This document shows positions 1 through 9,164 of a stretch of DNA of 43,918 nt, piece after piece; position 1 is the stretch's first letter; the number at the start of each line of letters is the position of its first letter. Below the pieces are notes generated by a model. The model was not told the origin of the DNA and made no database searches. It worked only from the letters and a program-made list of their open reading frames with translations. The translations under genes and the position numbers were made by a program. Source of the DNA: Burkholderiaceae bacterium (GTDB lineage: Bacteria; Pseudomonadota; Gammaproteobacteria; Burkholderiales; Burkholderiaceae_C); contig JAKOND010000159.1 of the NCBI GenBank assembly GCA_022702125.1, forward strand, positions 1-43,918, written 5' to 3'.

Positions 1-2
1 TG

Positions 3-197
3 CTGGTGCTGACCACCGGCCGCCAGTACTGCGAGCGCTTCGCCGGCGCGCTGCCGGTGGTGATGCTGCCGCCGCCGATCGCCTTCCCCCGGCTGCTGTA
101 CTACCAGCTCTGGCACGCCCGCACCCATGCCTCCGCCTCGGCCGCCTGGCTGCGCGAGCGGGTGCGCACGGTGGCCACGACGCTGCGAAAAGAATAG
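3..197 (+). CDS. LysR-family transcriptional regulator, C-terminal end (partial)
   Basis: An open frame enters from the left edge and stops at the TAG ending at 197, so only about 64 C-terminal residues are visible. The segment (LVLTTGRQYCERFAG, LPPPIAFPRLLYYQLWH, then an amphipathic C-terminal helix ending RTVATTLRKE) resembles the end of the effector-binding domain of LysR-type regulators, where a Y-x-x-WH element followed by a W-L-R helix is common. The DNA-binding domain lies outside the window, so the target genes cannot be named. It runs in the same direction as the ABC importer 107 bp downstream, but the gap makes co-transcription uncertain. The family call is a moderate-confidence inference from a short segment. 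Confidence 0.6.
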   Translation: MVLTTGRQYCERFAGALPVVMLPPPIAFPRLLYYQLWHARTHASASAAWLRERVRTVATTLRKE

Positions 198-304
198 CTG
201 CCCGCCCGCGCGCCGCCTTCGCCCGACCGTTTTTTCGTTCCACAATCCACCCCGCCCTCCGACGCCTGCGCCGACCCCTGCGCAGAAACCGAGAAAATCC
301 CCGC

Positions 305-1948
305 ATGAACGCTTTCCCCACCTCGCTGTCCGCCGCGCCGCCGCGCCCGGCGCCCGACGGCCGTCCCCCGCGCGCCGGACCGGGCAGCCCGCCGGCGCGC
401 CTGGTGCTGGCCGGCATCACCAAGCGCTACCCGGCGGTGGTCGCCAACAGCGGCGTGTCGCTGGCGGTGCGGCCCGGCGAGACGCATGCGGTGCTCGGCG
501 AGAACGGCGCCGGCAAGTCCACGCTCATGAAGATCATCTACGGCGCGGTCAAGCCCGACGAGGGCACGGTCGCCTTCGACGGCCGCGAGGTGCAGGTGCG
601 CAACCCGCAGGAGGCGCGCGCGCTCGGCATCAGCATGGTGTTCCAGCACTTCAGCCTGTTCGACACGCTCACCGTGGCCGAGAACGTCTGGCTGGGCCTG
701 GACAAGTCGCAGCGCCTGCCGGAAGTCGCCCGCCGCATCGAGGCCAAGGCCGCCGAGTACGGCCTCGACATCGACCCGGCGCGGCCGGTGCACACGCTCT
801 CGGTCGGCGAGATGCAACGGGTGGAGATCATCCGCGCGCTGCTGACCGACCCGAAGCTGCTGATCCTCGACGAGCCCACCTCGGTGCTCACGCCGCAGGC
901 GGTCGAGAAGCTGTTCGTGGTGCTCAGGCAGCTGGCCCGCGAGGGCTGCAGCATCCTCTACATCAGCCACAAGCTCCACGAGATCCGCGAGCTGTGCACC
1001 GCCTGCACCGTGCTGCGCGGCGGCAAGGTCACCGGCGTGTGCAACCCGGCGGAGGAATCGAACGCGTCGCTCTCGCGGCTGATGATCGGCGCCGAGCCGC
1101 CGGCGCTGCAGCACCGGCCGGCGCGCGCCGGCGCGGCGGTGCTGCGGGTGCGGGGGTTGTCGCTGGAGCGCGAGTCGCCCTTCGGCGTGGACCTGGACCG
1201 GGTGGCGCTGGAGGTGCGCGCGGGCGAGGTCGTCGGCATCGCCGGCGTCTCGGGCAACGGGCAGAAGGAACTGCTCTACGCCTTGTCGGGCGAGGACACG
1301 CGGGCCGAGCCGGCCGCCGTCGCCATCGCCGGCCGGCCGGCCGGCCGGATGGGCCCGGGCGCGCGGCGCGCCCTGGGCCTGCATTTCGTGCCCGAGGAGC
1401 GGCTGGGCCGGGGCGCGGTGCCCACGCTGGGCCTGGCGCACAACCTGCTGCTGACCCGCCGCGACGCGGTGGCCGGCGGCGGCTGGCTCCGGGTCGGCGC
1501 GCTGGAGCGGCAGGCGCGCGACATCATCGAGCGCTTCAAGGTCAAGGCGGGCGGGCCGAACGCGGCGGCCCGGTCGCTCTCGGGCGGCAACCTGCAGAAA
1601 TTCATCGTCGGCCGCGAGATCGACGCCGAGCCGAAGCTGCTGATCGTCTCGCAGCCCACCTGGGGCGTGGACGTGGGCGCGGCGGCGCAGATCCGGGGCG
1701 AGATCCTGGCGCTGCGCGACGCGGGCTGCGCGGTGCTGGTGGTCAGCGAGGAACTCGACGAGCTGTTCGAGCTCAGCGACCGGATGCACGTCATGGCCAA
1801 GGGGCGGCTGTCGCCGGCCTTGCCGCGCGCCGAGGCCACGGTCGAGAAGATCGGCCAGTGGATGAGCGGCCTGTGGGATGCCGACGTGTTCGACGCGAGC
1901 CATCCGGTGCAGGCCCGCCCCGCTCCGCAGGAGGGCGCCGCATGCTGA
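305..1948 (+). CDS. ABC transporter ATP-binding protein with two fused nucleotide-binding domains (BMP/nucleoside-type importer)
   Basis: This 547-residue protein has two ATPase domains in one chain, as in the YufO/NupO (sugar-type) ATPases that energise nucleoside uptake. The first domain has Walker A GENGAGKST near residue 65, the signature LSVGEMQ and Walker B LLILDEPTS. The second has a degenerate P-loop (AGVSGNGQKE), the signature LSGGNLQKF and an altered Walker B (IVSQPTWGVDVG), which is usual for this family. The first 30 residues are Pro/Ala-rich and non-conserved. The ATG at 305 is preceded only by a weak purine stretch. The stop overlaps the start of the next permease gene, which indicates translational coupling. 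The likely role is ATP hydrolysis for purine nucleoside or nucleobase import; the exact substrate cannot be read from the sequence. Confidence 0.92.
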   Translation: MNAFPTSLSAAPPRPAPDGRPPRAGPGSPPARLVLAGITKRYPAVVANSGVSLAVRPGETHAVLGENGAGKSTLMKIIYGAVKPDEGTVAFDGREVQVRNPQEARALGISMVFQHFSLFDTLTVAENVWLGLDKSQRLPEVARRIEAKAAEYGLDIDPARPVHTLSVGEMQRVEIIRALLTDPKLLILDEPTSVLTPQAVEKLFVVLRQLAREGCSILYISHKLHEIRELCTACTVLRGGKVTGVCNPAEESNASLSRLMIGAEPPALQHRPARAGAAVLRVRGLSLERESPFGVDLDRVALEVRAGEVVGIAGVSGNGQKELLYALSGEDTRAEPAAVAIAGRPAGRMGPGARRALGLHFVPEERLGRGAVPTLGLAHNLLLTRRDAVAGGGWLRVGALERQARDIIERFKVKAGGPNAAARSLSGGNLQKFIVGREIDAEPKLLIVSQPTWGVDVGAAAQIRGEILALRDAGCAVLVVSEELDELFELSDRMHVMAKGRLSPALPRAEATVEKIGQWMSGLWDADVFDASHPVQARPAPQEGAAC

Positions 1949-3087
1949 AGCTCGAACCCCGCCCGCAGCCCTCGCGCGCCTGGAGCTACGCCTCGCCGGT
2001 CCTGGCGCTGGCGGTCACCGTCGTCATCGGCGTGCTGCTGTTCGCCGCGCTGGGCAAGGACCCGGTGCGCGGCCTGCAGGTCTTCTTCTGGGAGCCGATC
2101 AAGAGCGCCTACGCCGTCGGCGAGCTGATGGTCAAGGCCACGCCGCTGCTGCTGATCGCCCTGGGGCTGGCGGTGTGCTTCCGCTCCAACGTCTGGAACA
2201 TCGGCGCCGAAGGGCAGTTCGTCATCGGCGCGGTGGCCGGCGGCGGCGTCGCGCTGCTGGCCGACCGGGGCACCGGGCCGTGGATCGTGCCGGCCATCCT
2301 CGTCGCCGGCGTGCTGGGCGGCATGGCCTGGGCCGGGCTGGTGGCGCTGCTGCGCGACCGCTTCAACGCCAGCGAGATCCTGGTCAGCCTGATGCTGGTC
2401 TACATCGCGGTGCTGGTGCTGGGCTACCTGGTCTACGGCCCGTGGAAGGACCCGATGGGCTACAACTTCCCGCAGAGCCGCAGCTTCGACGCGGTGACCC
2501 GCATCCCGCGGCTGATGCAGGGGTCGCGGGTGGGCATCGGCCTGCTGATCGCGCTGGCGGCGTCGGCGGCGCTGTGGGTGTTCCTGTTCCGCACCCGGGC
2601 CGGCTTCGCGCTGCAGGTGGGCGGCCTGGCGCCGGCGGCGGCGCGCTACGCGGGCTTCTCGTCGCGCAAGGCGCTGTGGACGGCGCTGCTGGTCTCCGGC
2701 GGCGCGGCCGGCCTGGCGGGCGCGCTGGAGGTGGCCGGCCCGCTCGGCCAGCTCACGCCCTACGTGCCGGCGGGCTACGGCTTCGCGGCCATCATCGTCG
2801 CCTTCGTCGGGCGGCTGCATCCGGCGGGCATGGTGCTGTCGGCCATCCTGATGAGCATGTTCTACATCGGCGGCGAACTGGCCCAGTCCCGCCTGGGTTT
2901 GCCCAAGGCGCTGACCGGCGTGTTCCAGGGCCTGCTGCTGTTCACGCTGCTGGCCTGCGACACGCTGGTGGCCTACCGGCTGCGCTGGGTGCGGCACGCG
3001 CTGCCGCAGCGCGCGGTGGCGCACGCGCCCCCGGCCGGGTCCCCGCCGGTCCCCGCCGCCGTTCCGTCCTCCGAGGGAGCCCGCTGA
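1942..3087 (+). CDS. ABC importer permease 1 (YufP/NupP-like)
   Basis: An inner-membrane permease of 381 residues and about ten hydrophobic segments. It belongs to the BPD_transp_2 family, which pairs with BMP-type binding proteins. Typical features are the early TM helix ALAVTVVIGVLLFAALG, the conserved stretch FRSNVWNIGAEGQFVIGA and the coupling-region motif RTRAGFALQVGG. The ATG at 1942 lies inside the 3' end of the ATPase gene (7-nt overlap), and the stop TGA shares its A with the next ATG, so the three genes are tightly coupled. It would form the heterodimeric membrane channel with the product of the following gene. The C-terminal 25 residues are Ala/Pro-rich and probably non-essential. 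Confidence 0.92.
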   Translation: MLKLEPRPQPSRAWSYASPVLALAVTVVIGVLLFAALGKDPVRGLQVFFWEPIKSAYAVGELMVKATPLLLIALGLAVCFRSNVWNIGAEGQFVIGAVAGGGVALLADRGTGPWIVPAILVAGVLGGMAWAGLVALLRDRFNASEILVSLMLVYIAVLVLGYLVYGPWKDPMGYNFPQSRSFDAVTRIPRLMQGSRVGIGLLIALAASAALWVFLFRTRAGFALQVGGLAPAAARYAGFSSRKALWTALLVSGGAAGLAGALEVAGPLGQLTPYVPAGYGFAAIIVAFVGRLHPAGMVLSAILMSMFYIGGELAQSRLGLPKALTGVFQGLLLFTLLACDTLVAYRLRWVRHALPQRAVAHAPPAGSPPVPAAVPSSEGAR

Positions 3088-4007
3088 TGGAATCCTACGC
3101 ACTCCTCTTCGCGGCCACGCTGTCGGCCGGCACGGTGCTGGCGATCGCCGCGCTCGGCCTGCTGATCAACGAGAAGGCCGGCGTCGTCAACCTGGGGGCC
3201 GAGGGCATGATGCTCTGCGCCGCCATCGCCGGCTTCGCCACCACGGTGCACACCGGCAGCCACCTGCTGGGCTTCGTGGCCGGCATGGCGGCGGGCGGCC
3301 TGCTGGCGGCGGTCTTCGGGCTGCTGGTGATCTGGCTGGGCACCAACCAGTACGCCACCGGGCTCGCGCTGTCGCTGTTCGGCACCGGCTTCTCGGCTTT
3401 CGTGGGGCTGCCCTACGTGCAGGCCAAGCTGCCCGAGAGCGGCCGCTTCGCGCTGCCGCTGCTCGGCGACATCCCGGTGCTGGGCCCGGCGCTGTTCCGG
3501 CTGCACCCGATGGTCTACCTGACGATGGCGCTGGCGGGCGGGCTGGTCTGGTTCCTCTACCGGACCCGGGCCGGGCTGGTGCTGCGCTCGGTGGGCGAAT
3601 CGCCCGACTCGGCCCATGCGCTCGGCTATCCGGTGCGCCGCATCCGCCTCGCGGCGGTGGTGGCCGGCGGCGCGCTGTGCGGGCTGGCCGGCGCCTACAT
3701 CTCGACCGTCTACACGCCGCTGTGGGTGGAGGGCATGGTCGCCGGCCGCGGCTGGATCGCGCTGGCGCTCACCACCTTCGCCACCTGGCGTCCGGCACGG
3801 GTGTTGCTTGGTGCCTACCTGTTCGGCGGCGTGACCATGCTGCAGTTCCACTTCCAGGGCATGGGCGTCGACATCCCGAGCCAGCTCCTGAGCATGCTGC
3901 CCTACCTGGCGACCATCGTGGTGCTGGCGCTGATCTCGCGCAATCCGGCGTGGATCCGCATCAACATGCCGGCCTCGCTGGGCAAGCCGTTCCATCCGGG
4001 CGGCTAG
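3087..4007 (+). CDS. ABC importer permease 2 (YufQ/NupQ-like)
   Basis: A 306-residue inner-membrane permease, the shorter partner in BMP-type importers. It shows the family hallmark INEKAGVVNLGAEGMMLCAA near the N-terminus, the RTRAGLVLRSVGESPDSAHALG cytoplasmic loop region (positions about 3560-3630) and GRGWIALALTTFATW. The ATG at 3087 overlaps the previous stop by one base. It pairs with permease 1 to form the translocation pore. The gene ends 60 bp before the binding-protein start at 4068, in an arrangement standard for nucleoside importers. The family is certain; the substrate is inferred. Confidence 0.92.
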   Translation: MESYALLFAATLSAGTVLAIAALGLLINEKAGVVNLGAEGMMLCAAIAGFATTVHTGSHLLGFVAGMAAGGLLAAVFGLLVIWLGTNQYATGLALSLFGTGFSAFVGLPYVQAKLPESGRFALPLLGDIPVLGPALFRLHPMVYLTMALAGGLVWFLYRTRAGLVLRSVGESPDSAHALGYPVRRIRLAAVVAGGALCGLAGAYISTVYTPLWVEGMVAGRGWIALALTTFATWRPARVLLGAYLFGGVTMLQFHFQGMGVDIPSQLLSMLPYLATIVVLALISRNPAWIRINMPASLGKPFHPGG

Positions 4008-4067
4008 CGGGCCGCCGCGCTTTTTCCGTTAATGTTTTCCCCTGTCCAACGTCCCGAAAGAAAAGAC

Positions 4068-5231
<1,164 letters not shown>

Positions 5232-5255
5232 TCCCGGCTGCGGGCTCTCCGAGGA

Positions 5256-5280
5256 AAGAACCGCCCTCGGGCGGTTTTTT
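5256..5280 (+). terminator. Intrinsic terminator of the BMP importer operon
   Basis: An A-rich run is followed by the stem CCGCC/GGCGG with a CTCG tetraloop and then six T residues (5275-5280). It begins about 25 bases after the binding-protein stop, an ideal position for ending the four-gene importer transcript. Confidence 0.9.
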
Positions 5281-5313
5281 CATGGGCGGGAGCCGGGCCG
5301 GCCGCCGCGCGGG

Positions 5314-6801
5314 TCAGATCTTGCGCGACAGGTCCCACATCGCGTCGACCAGCAGGTCGATGTCGCGCGCGTCGTGCCACAGGTGGGTCGAGACGCGCAC
5401 CCCGTAGTGGTTCGACGCCGAGCCGATCACCGGGAAGTCGGCGTTGCGGACGATGAAGCCCTGGGGGTAGTCGCTCTGCATCCGCGCCACGAAGGCCGAC
5501 GACTTCGTGCCGTTCAGGATGTCGCCCTTGTTGGGGAACGGGTTGAACGAGGTCAGGGCCGAGACCAGCTTCGGGTCGTCCTTCGGCGAGTAGAGCGAAT
5601 CCACGCCCCAGCGCTCGACGATCTTCTCCTTGAGGTAGGCCGACAGGGTCAGGTCGTAGGTCTCGATCTTCTTGCGGCCGATGGAATCCCACAGCTCGCA
5701 GGCCTTGGTCAGCGCCTGGAACATCGGCGTGTGCAGGCTGCCGCAGGCGGTGACGCTGGCGGCGATGTCGTAGCTCTCGGGCGGCACCACGGCGCGGTCG
5801 ACCGCGCGGTAGGTGGAGGTGTGGATCGGATACCACTTGGGCAGCGGCATTGGGTTGGAGGCGCGGATGCGGTTGCGCATGACCAGGATGCCGGTCGAGC
5901 CGGGGCCGCACTGCCACTTGTGGCCGGCGCCGGACATGAAGTCCATGCCGAGCGCGCCGTAGTCGTAGGCCATCATGCCCGGCAGGTGGGCGCCGTCGAC
6001 GATGCTGATCAGGCCGTGGGTCTTGACCACGCCCATCAGGTCGGCGATCGGCAGCATGGTGCCGGTCTTGTAGGTGGGCGAGGACCACATCATCGCGCGC
6101 ACCCGCTTGCCCTGCGCCTTGAGCGCGCGCACCCGCTCGTCGAACAGGGCGACGTAGGTGGCCGCGGTCTGGTTGTTGCCCACCGGCATGGCGATGCGCG
6201 ACACCTCGATGCCGTAGCGGTCCACCGCGATCGCGAGCGGGATGTCGCCGCCGGGATGCTCGTGGTTGGTGGTGACCACCACGTCGCCGCGCTGCCAGTC
6301 GAGCCCGAGGATCGCGTGGCACATGCCCGAGGAAGTGTTGGCCGAGAAGGCCAGCTCGCTCGCATCCACCCCGAACGAGGGCGCCACTTTCTGCCGGAGG
6401 TCCAGCAGGTTGCTGTAGCCGTTGCCCGACTCCACCGCCTTCTTGCGGTTCTCCTCCGCGAACAGGTCCAGCACCATCGACGGCATCGAGCCGGCGGTGC
6501 CGATGTTCATGAAGGTCTTCTGCGGGTTGAGCACGAACATGTTCTGCACGTTCGTCCAGAAGGGCTCGTCCTGCGCGAGCTGGCTGCGCAGCACCTCGGC
6601 GGAGGTCTGCGCGTTGCCGCTGCCGCAGGCGCCCAGCAGCGGGCCGAGGGTGGCGGCGCCCGCGCCGTAGCCGAGCATGCGCAGGAACCCGCGCCGCTTG
6701 GACAGGGCGTCGTCGCGCAGGGAGGCGAGCGCCGGGGGGAGGCCGTCCACCAGGGAGGCGGCGGAGGCGGGACGGAGGGCGGAAACGGAATGGTCGGACA
6801 T
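5314..6801 (-). CDS. Exported aminotransferase class V-fold PLP enzyme (isopenicillin N epimerase/cysteine desulfurase-like)
   Basis: A 495-residue PLP-dependent fold-type I protein. The family is shown by SANTSSGMCHAI, TTNHEHPGGDIPL, the cofactor-contacting IVDGAHLPGM and the Schiff-base lysine K295 in GAGHKWQCGPG. The C-terminus has the expected small domain (SASNHYGVRVSTHLWH). The N-terminus is unusual for the fold: KRRGFLRMLG is a twin-arginine (Tat) motif, followed by a hydrophobic stretch and LGACGS, a lipobox, about 60 residues in. This predicts a folded, cofactor-loaded enzyme exported by Tat and lipidated. The ATG at 6801 has GGAG upstream. It lies 26 bp after a RidA-family gene on the same strand, almost certainly in one operon. 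The amino-acid substrate is unknown; relatives act as epimerases, desulfurases or lyases. Confidence 0.85.
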   Translation of the reverse strand: MSDHSVSALRPASAASLVDGLPPALASLRDDALSKRRGFLRMLGYGAGAATLGPLLGACGSGNAQTSAEVLRSQLAQDEPFWTNVQNMFVLNPQKTFMNIGTAGSMPSMVLDLFAEENRKKAVESGNGYSNLLDLRQKVAPSFGVDASELAFSANTSSGMCHAILGLDWQRGDVVVTTNHEHPGGDIPLAIAVDRYGIEVSRIAMPVGNNQTAATYVALFDERVRALKAQGKRVRAMMWSSPTYKTGTMLPIADLMGVVKTHGLISIVDGAHLPGMMAYDYGALGMDFMSGAGHKWQCGPGSTGILVMRNRIRASNPMPLPKWYPIHTSTYRAVDRAVVPPESYDIAASVTACGSLHTPMFQALTKACELWDSIGRKKIETYDLTLSAYLKEKIVERWGVDSLYSPKDDPKLVSALTSFNPFPNKGDILNGTKSSAFVARMQSDYPQGFIVRNADFPVIGSASNHYGVRVSTHLWHDARDIDLLVDAMWDLSRKI

Positions 6802-6827
6802 GGTGTGTTCGCTCCGGGAAGAGGATG

Positions 6828-7295
6828 TCAGCGGCGGCCGACGATGGCGGAGATTTCGATCTTCACGTCGCGCGGCAGTCGCGCGACCTCGACCGTGGCG
6901 CGCGCCGGCGCCTGGCTCTTGAAGTACTCGGCGTAGACCTTGTTCATCGCGGCGAACTCGCCCAGGTCCTTCATGTAGACCGTGGTGGACAGCACGTCCT
7001 CGTAGCCCAGGCCCTGCGACCGGAGCTTGGCGCCGATGAAGTCGAGCACCGCGCGGGTCTGCTCCTCGATGGTGGCGCCGGCGACGGCGGTGCCCTGCGC
7101 GTTGAGCGGCAGCACGCCCGAGAAGTACAGGGTGCCGCCGTGCGACACCATCTGCGAGTAGGGGCCGATGGCCGGGTAGATCCGGTCGGTGGACAGCACC
7201 TCGCGCTTGGCGGGCGCGGCGCAGCCCGACAGCAGCGCCACGCAGGCGGCGGCGGCGACCGCCGCCATCCGGGATGCCGGTGTTCGAATATCCAT
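6828..7295 (-). CDS. RidA-family (YjgF/UK114) protein with lipoprotein signal
   Basis: 155 residues from the ATG at 7295, chosen because GGAGG sits 8 bases upstream; an in-frame ATG at 7352 would only add a non-conserved tail. Residues 1-25 form a lipoprotein signal (hydrophobic Ala-rich core, lipobox LLSGC). The rest is a complete RidA fold: GPYSQMV, LYFSGVLPLN, EEQTRAVLDFIGAKL, STTVYMKD and the C-terminal PARATVEVARLP, which contains the arginine that binds the carboxylate of enamine/imine intermediates. RidA proteins normally work in the cytosol, hydrolysing reactive 2-aminoacrylate made by PLP enzymes. Here the protein should be membrane-anchored outside the cytoplasm, next to an equally exported PLP enzyme. 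The catalytic family is clear; the physiological substrate is not. Confidence 0.88.
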   Translation of the reverse strand: MDIRTPASRMAAVAAAACVALLSGCAAPAKREVLSTDRIYPAIGPYSQMVSHGGTLYFSGVLPLNAQGTAVAGATIEEQTRAVLDFIGAKLRSQGLGYEDVLSTTVYMKDLGEFAAMNKVYAEYFKSQAPARATVEVARLPRDVKIEISAIVGRR

Positions 7296-7364
7296 AGGTA
7301 AATCCTCCGGTGAGTGGAATGGTGAAAACCCAGGGATTGGAGGGCGCCTCAATCTGGTAGGCGG

Positions 7365-7405
7365 ATTCTAGGTTCGGAAAATCACCGGAGCGGCGTGATT
7401 TTTCC
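7365..7405 (-). promoter_or_regulatory. Candidate promoter and operator of the ridA-PLP enzyme operon
   Basis: On the minus strand a -10-like TAGAAT (plus 7365-7370) lies about 70 bases before the ridA start. Directly upstream is an inverted repeat with arms GGAAAATCAC (plus 7376-7385) and GTGATTTTTCC (plus 7395-7405) separated by 9 bases. No good -35 hexamer is present in the expected place; the repeat occupies it, as expected for an activator or repressor binding site. Because the arms end in A and T runs it could also fold as a weak bidirectional terminator, but no gene is positioned to need one. Confidence 0.45.
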
Positions 7406-7463
7406 CTTACGCAGTGCTACGTAGATAATCAGGAGAGGGTTCTCATAAAACCGCCGAGGATTT

Positions 7464-7481
7464 TTGGCATGCGGCTTGCTT
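7464..7481 (+). promoter_or_regulatory. Candidate sigma-54 (RpoN) promoter for the histidine kinase/response regulator operon
   Basis: TTGGCATGCGGCTTGCTT matches the -24/-12 consensus (TTGGCACG-N4-TTGCW) with the invariant GG (7466-7467) and GC (7478-7479) exactly 10 bases apart and only one change in the CAC element. Transcription would start near 7491, giving a leader of about 250 bases before the kinase ATG. No activator gene is adjacent. Confidence 0.55.
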
Positions 7482-7742
7482 GGTGAATGCAAGCTGAAGA
7501 TGATGCGCCCAGGATGGTGCGCTGCTCTACAGTCCGGGGGAGTATTCGGTCCGGACGCTTCGCGAGGCGCCCCGCCTGCGGCGGGTTTGTCCGGTACCGT
7601 GCCTCGCCGGAATTCTGCTGAAATACTGCGGAGGATTATGCTCGGCCTTCCGTCGGAGCATTTCCAACGCGTAGTGCGCGTTAATCGTCCGGGCCGTTCC
7701 GGAGATAATCCTGGTTCCTTCAAGAACGATATTCCGGATGCC

Positions 7743-9164
7743 ATGCAGCTGCGATGGAAATTTGTCCTGTTCACGACGGTGCCCCTGCTGGGCGCGCTCA
7801 CGCTCGTGGCCATCACCATGCAGCACCAGACGCTCAGGCTCGCGCGGCAGGAACGCGCGCTGGTGGAGACGGCCTACCTCCACAGCAAGGAGACCGAGCT
7901 TCGCCACTACGTCCAGCTGGCCGGCACCGCGATCGCGCAGCTGGCGGGGACGGACCGGGCGACGCACGAGCAGCAGCGCCAGGCGCTCGCGGTCCTCAAC
8001 GGCATGAAGTTCGGCGACGACGGCTACTTCTTCGTGTACGACCGGAACGGCAACGTCCTGCTCGACGCGCGGCAGATGGGCCAGTCCGGGGTCGACCTGT
8101 GCGACCCGGGCAGCCCCGGCGGCGAGGTGCCGGCCCGCCTCATCCTCGCCAAGGCCGAGGCGGGCGGCGGTTTCGTGCGCTATCCGTGGCAGAAGCCCTC
8201 GACCCGGCGGACCGTGCCGAAGCTCGCTTTCGTCAGCGGCGTGCCCGCGTGGGGCTGGGTCCTGGGCACGGGCCTCTACCTGGACGACGTGGAAGACGCG
8301 CTGCGCAAGATCGAGACGGCGGCGCAGGACAACATCCGCGCGACCCGCACCCGCATCTATTCCATCGCCGCGCTCTGCATGGTGCTGGTCGGCTGCGCCG
8401 GCCTGGTGCTCAACATCAGCGACCACCGCGTGGCGAGCGCCAAGCTGCGGCAGCTGGCCCGCCGGGTGGTGCGTTCGCAGGAGGACGAGCGGGTGCGGGT
8501 GGCGCGCGAGCTGCACGACGGGGTGGTGCAGGTCCTCGTCTCGTCGAAGTTCCTGTTCGAGACCGCCCAGCTGACGCTGCCGAAGGCGCCGCAGGACGGG
8601 GCGTCGCGCTCCGGCCGGATCCTGGAGCAGGGCCTCGGGCGGCTGAACGACGCGCTGGTGGAGATCCGGCGCGTCTCGCACGGGCTGCGGCCGGCGCTGC
8701 TCGACGACCTGGGCCTGGCGCCCGCGCTCGCCCTGCTGATCGATCAGGTGCGGGCGCAGGCCGGCTGCGGCGTCGCGTTCCGCACCGAGGGATTGCCCGC
8801 GGTCCTTCCCACGGCGCACAGCACGGCGCTGTTCCGCGTCGCCCAGGAGGCGCTGACCAACGCGTTCGCGCATGCCCAGGCGGGCCGTATCGAGGTGGTG
8901 CTCCGCTTCACCGCGCGCAGGGTGCGGCTGACGGTGCGGGACGACGGCCGGGGATTCGCGCTGCGCAAGGTGCAGTCCGACGGGCAGGGCGGCATCGGCC
9001 TGCGCAACATGCGCGAGCGCATCGAAGGGCTGGAGGGGCGCTTCGTGGTGGCGTCCGGCCGGCGCGGGACGGCGGTGCGGGCCGACCTGCCGATCGGTGC
9101 CGCGCGCGCCGCGCCGGCGCGCGGTCCGTGGGGCCGCGCGGCGGCGGCGGAGGCCGCATCGTGA
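7743..9164 (+). CDS. Cache-domain sensor histidine kinase (NarL/DegS-type)
   Basis: An inner-membrane sensor kinase of 473 residues from the ATG at 7743 (MQLRWKFVLFTTVPLLG). That start puts a TM helix at about residues 8-25, as is usual for this family. An extracytoplasmic single cache domain follows (FGDDGYFFVYDRNGNVLLDA, YPWQKPS, WGWVLGTGLYLDDVE), then a second TM helix (about residues 200-220). The HisKA_3 dimerisation domain contains RVARELHDGVVQ with phospho-acceptor His258. The C-terminus is a HATPase with RVAQEALTNAFAHAQA and DDGRGF. Such cache domains often sense small organic acids; the ligand here is unknown. The stop overlaps the response-regulator start (GTGA), so the pair is translationally coupled. 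A sigma-54 promoter match lies upstream. Confidence 0.9.
   Translation: MQLRWKFVLFTTVPLLGALTLVAITMQHQTLRLARQERALVETAYLHSKETELRHYVQLAGTAIAQLAGTDRATHEQQRQALAVLNGMKFGDDGYFFVYDRNGNVLLDARQMGQSGVDLCDPGSPGGEVPARLILAKAEAGGGFVRYPWQKPSTRRTVPKLAFVSGVPAWGWVLGTGLYLDDVEDALRKIETAAQDNIRATRTRIYSIAALCMVLVGCAGLVLNISDHRVASAKLRQLARRVVRSQEDERVRVARELHDGVVQVLVSSKFLFETAQLTLPKAPQDGASRSGRILEQGLGRLNDALVEIRRVSHGLRPALLDDLGLAPALALLIDQVRAQAGCGVAFRTEGLPAVLPTAHSTALFRVAQEALTNAFAHAQAGRIEVVLRFTARRVRLTVRDDGRGFALRKVQSDGQGGIGLRNMRERIEGLEGRFVVASGRRGTAVRADLPIGAARAAPARGPWGRAAAAEAAS

Larger units (their letters stand above)
7296..7742. other. Divergent intergenic region between ridA and the histidine kinase gene
   Basis: 447 bp without a convincing gene. 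It holds the ridA promoter and inverted repeat (7365-7405), a sigma-54-type promoter match on the plus strand (7464-7481) and a GC-rich hairpin CCCGCC-TGC-GGCGGG followed by TTTG (7571-7588), which could act on the kinase leader RNA. The kinase reading frame stays open upstream to about 7464, but this part has no conserved protein character. An in-frame ATG at 7638 follows GGAGG very closely (3 bases) and is a less likely alternative kinase start. Confidence 0.6.

Noticed and set aside
1640-1680. Altered Walker B (SQPT instead of DEPT) in the second ATPase domain
   Set aside because: This degenerate second site is the rule in the sugar/nucleoside-type double ATPases, so it is not a defect of this copy.
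101-1903. Long minus-strand frame (600 codons) opposite the ABC ATPase gene, and many similar long frames elsewhere
   Set aside because: High-GC genes give long open antisense and shifted frames. These are Arg/Ala/His-rich, lack domains and overlap confidently identified genes.
7382-7819. 145-codon minus-strand frame between ridA and the kinase gene
   Set aside because: It overlaps the kinase start and the promoters, has no recognisable domain and an unnatural composition.
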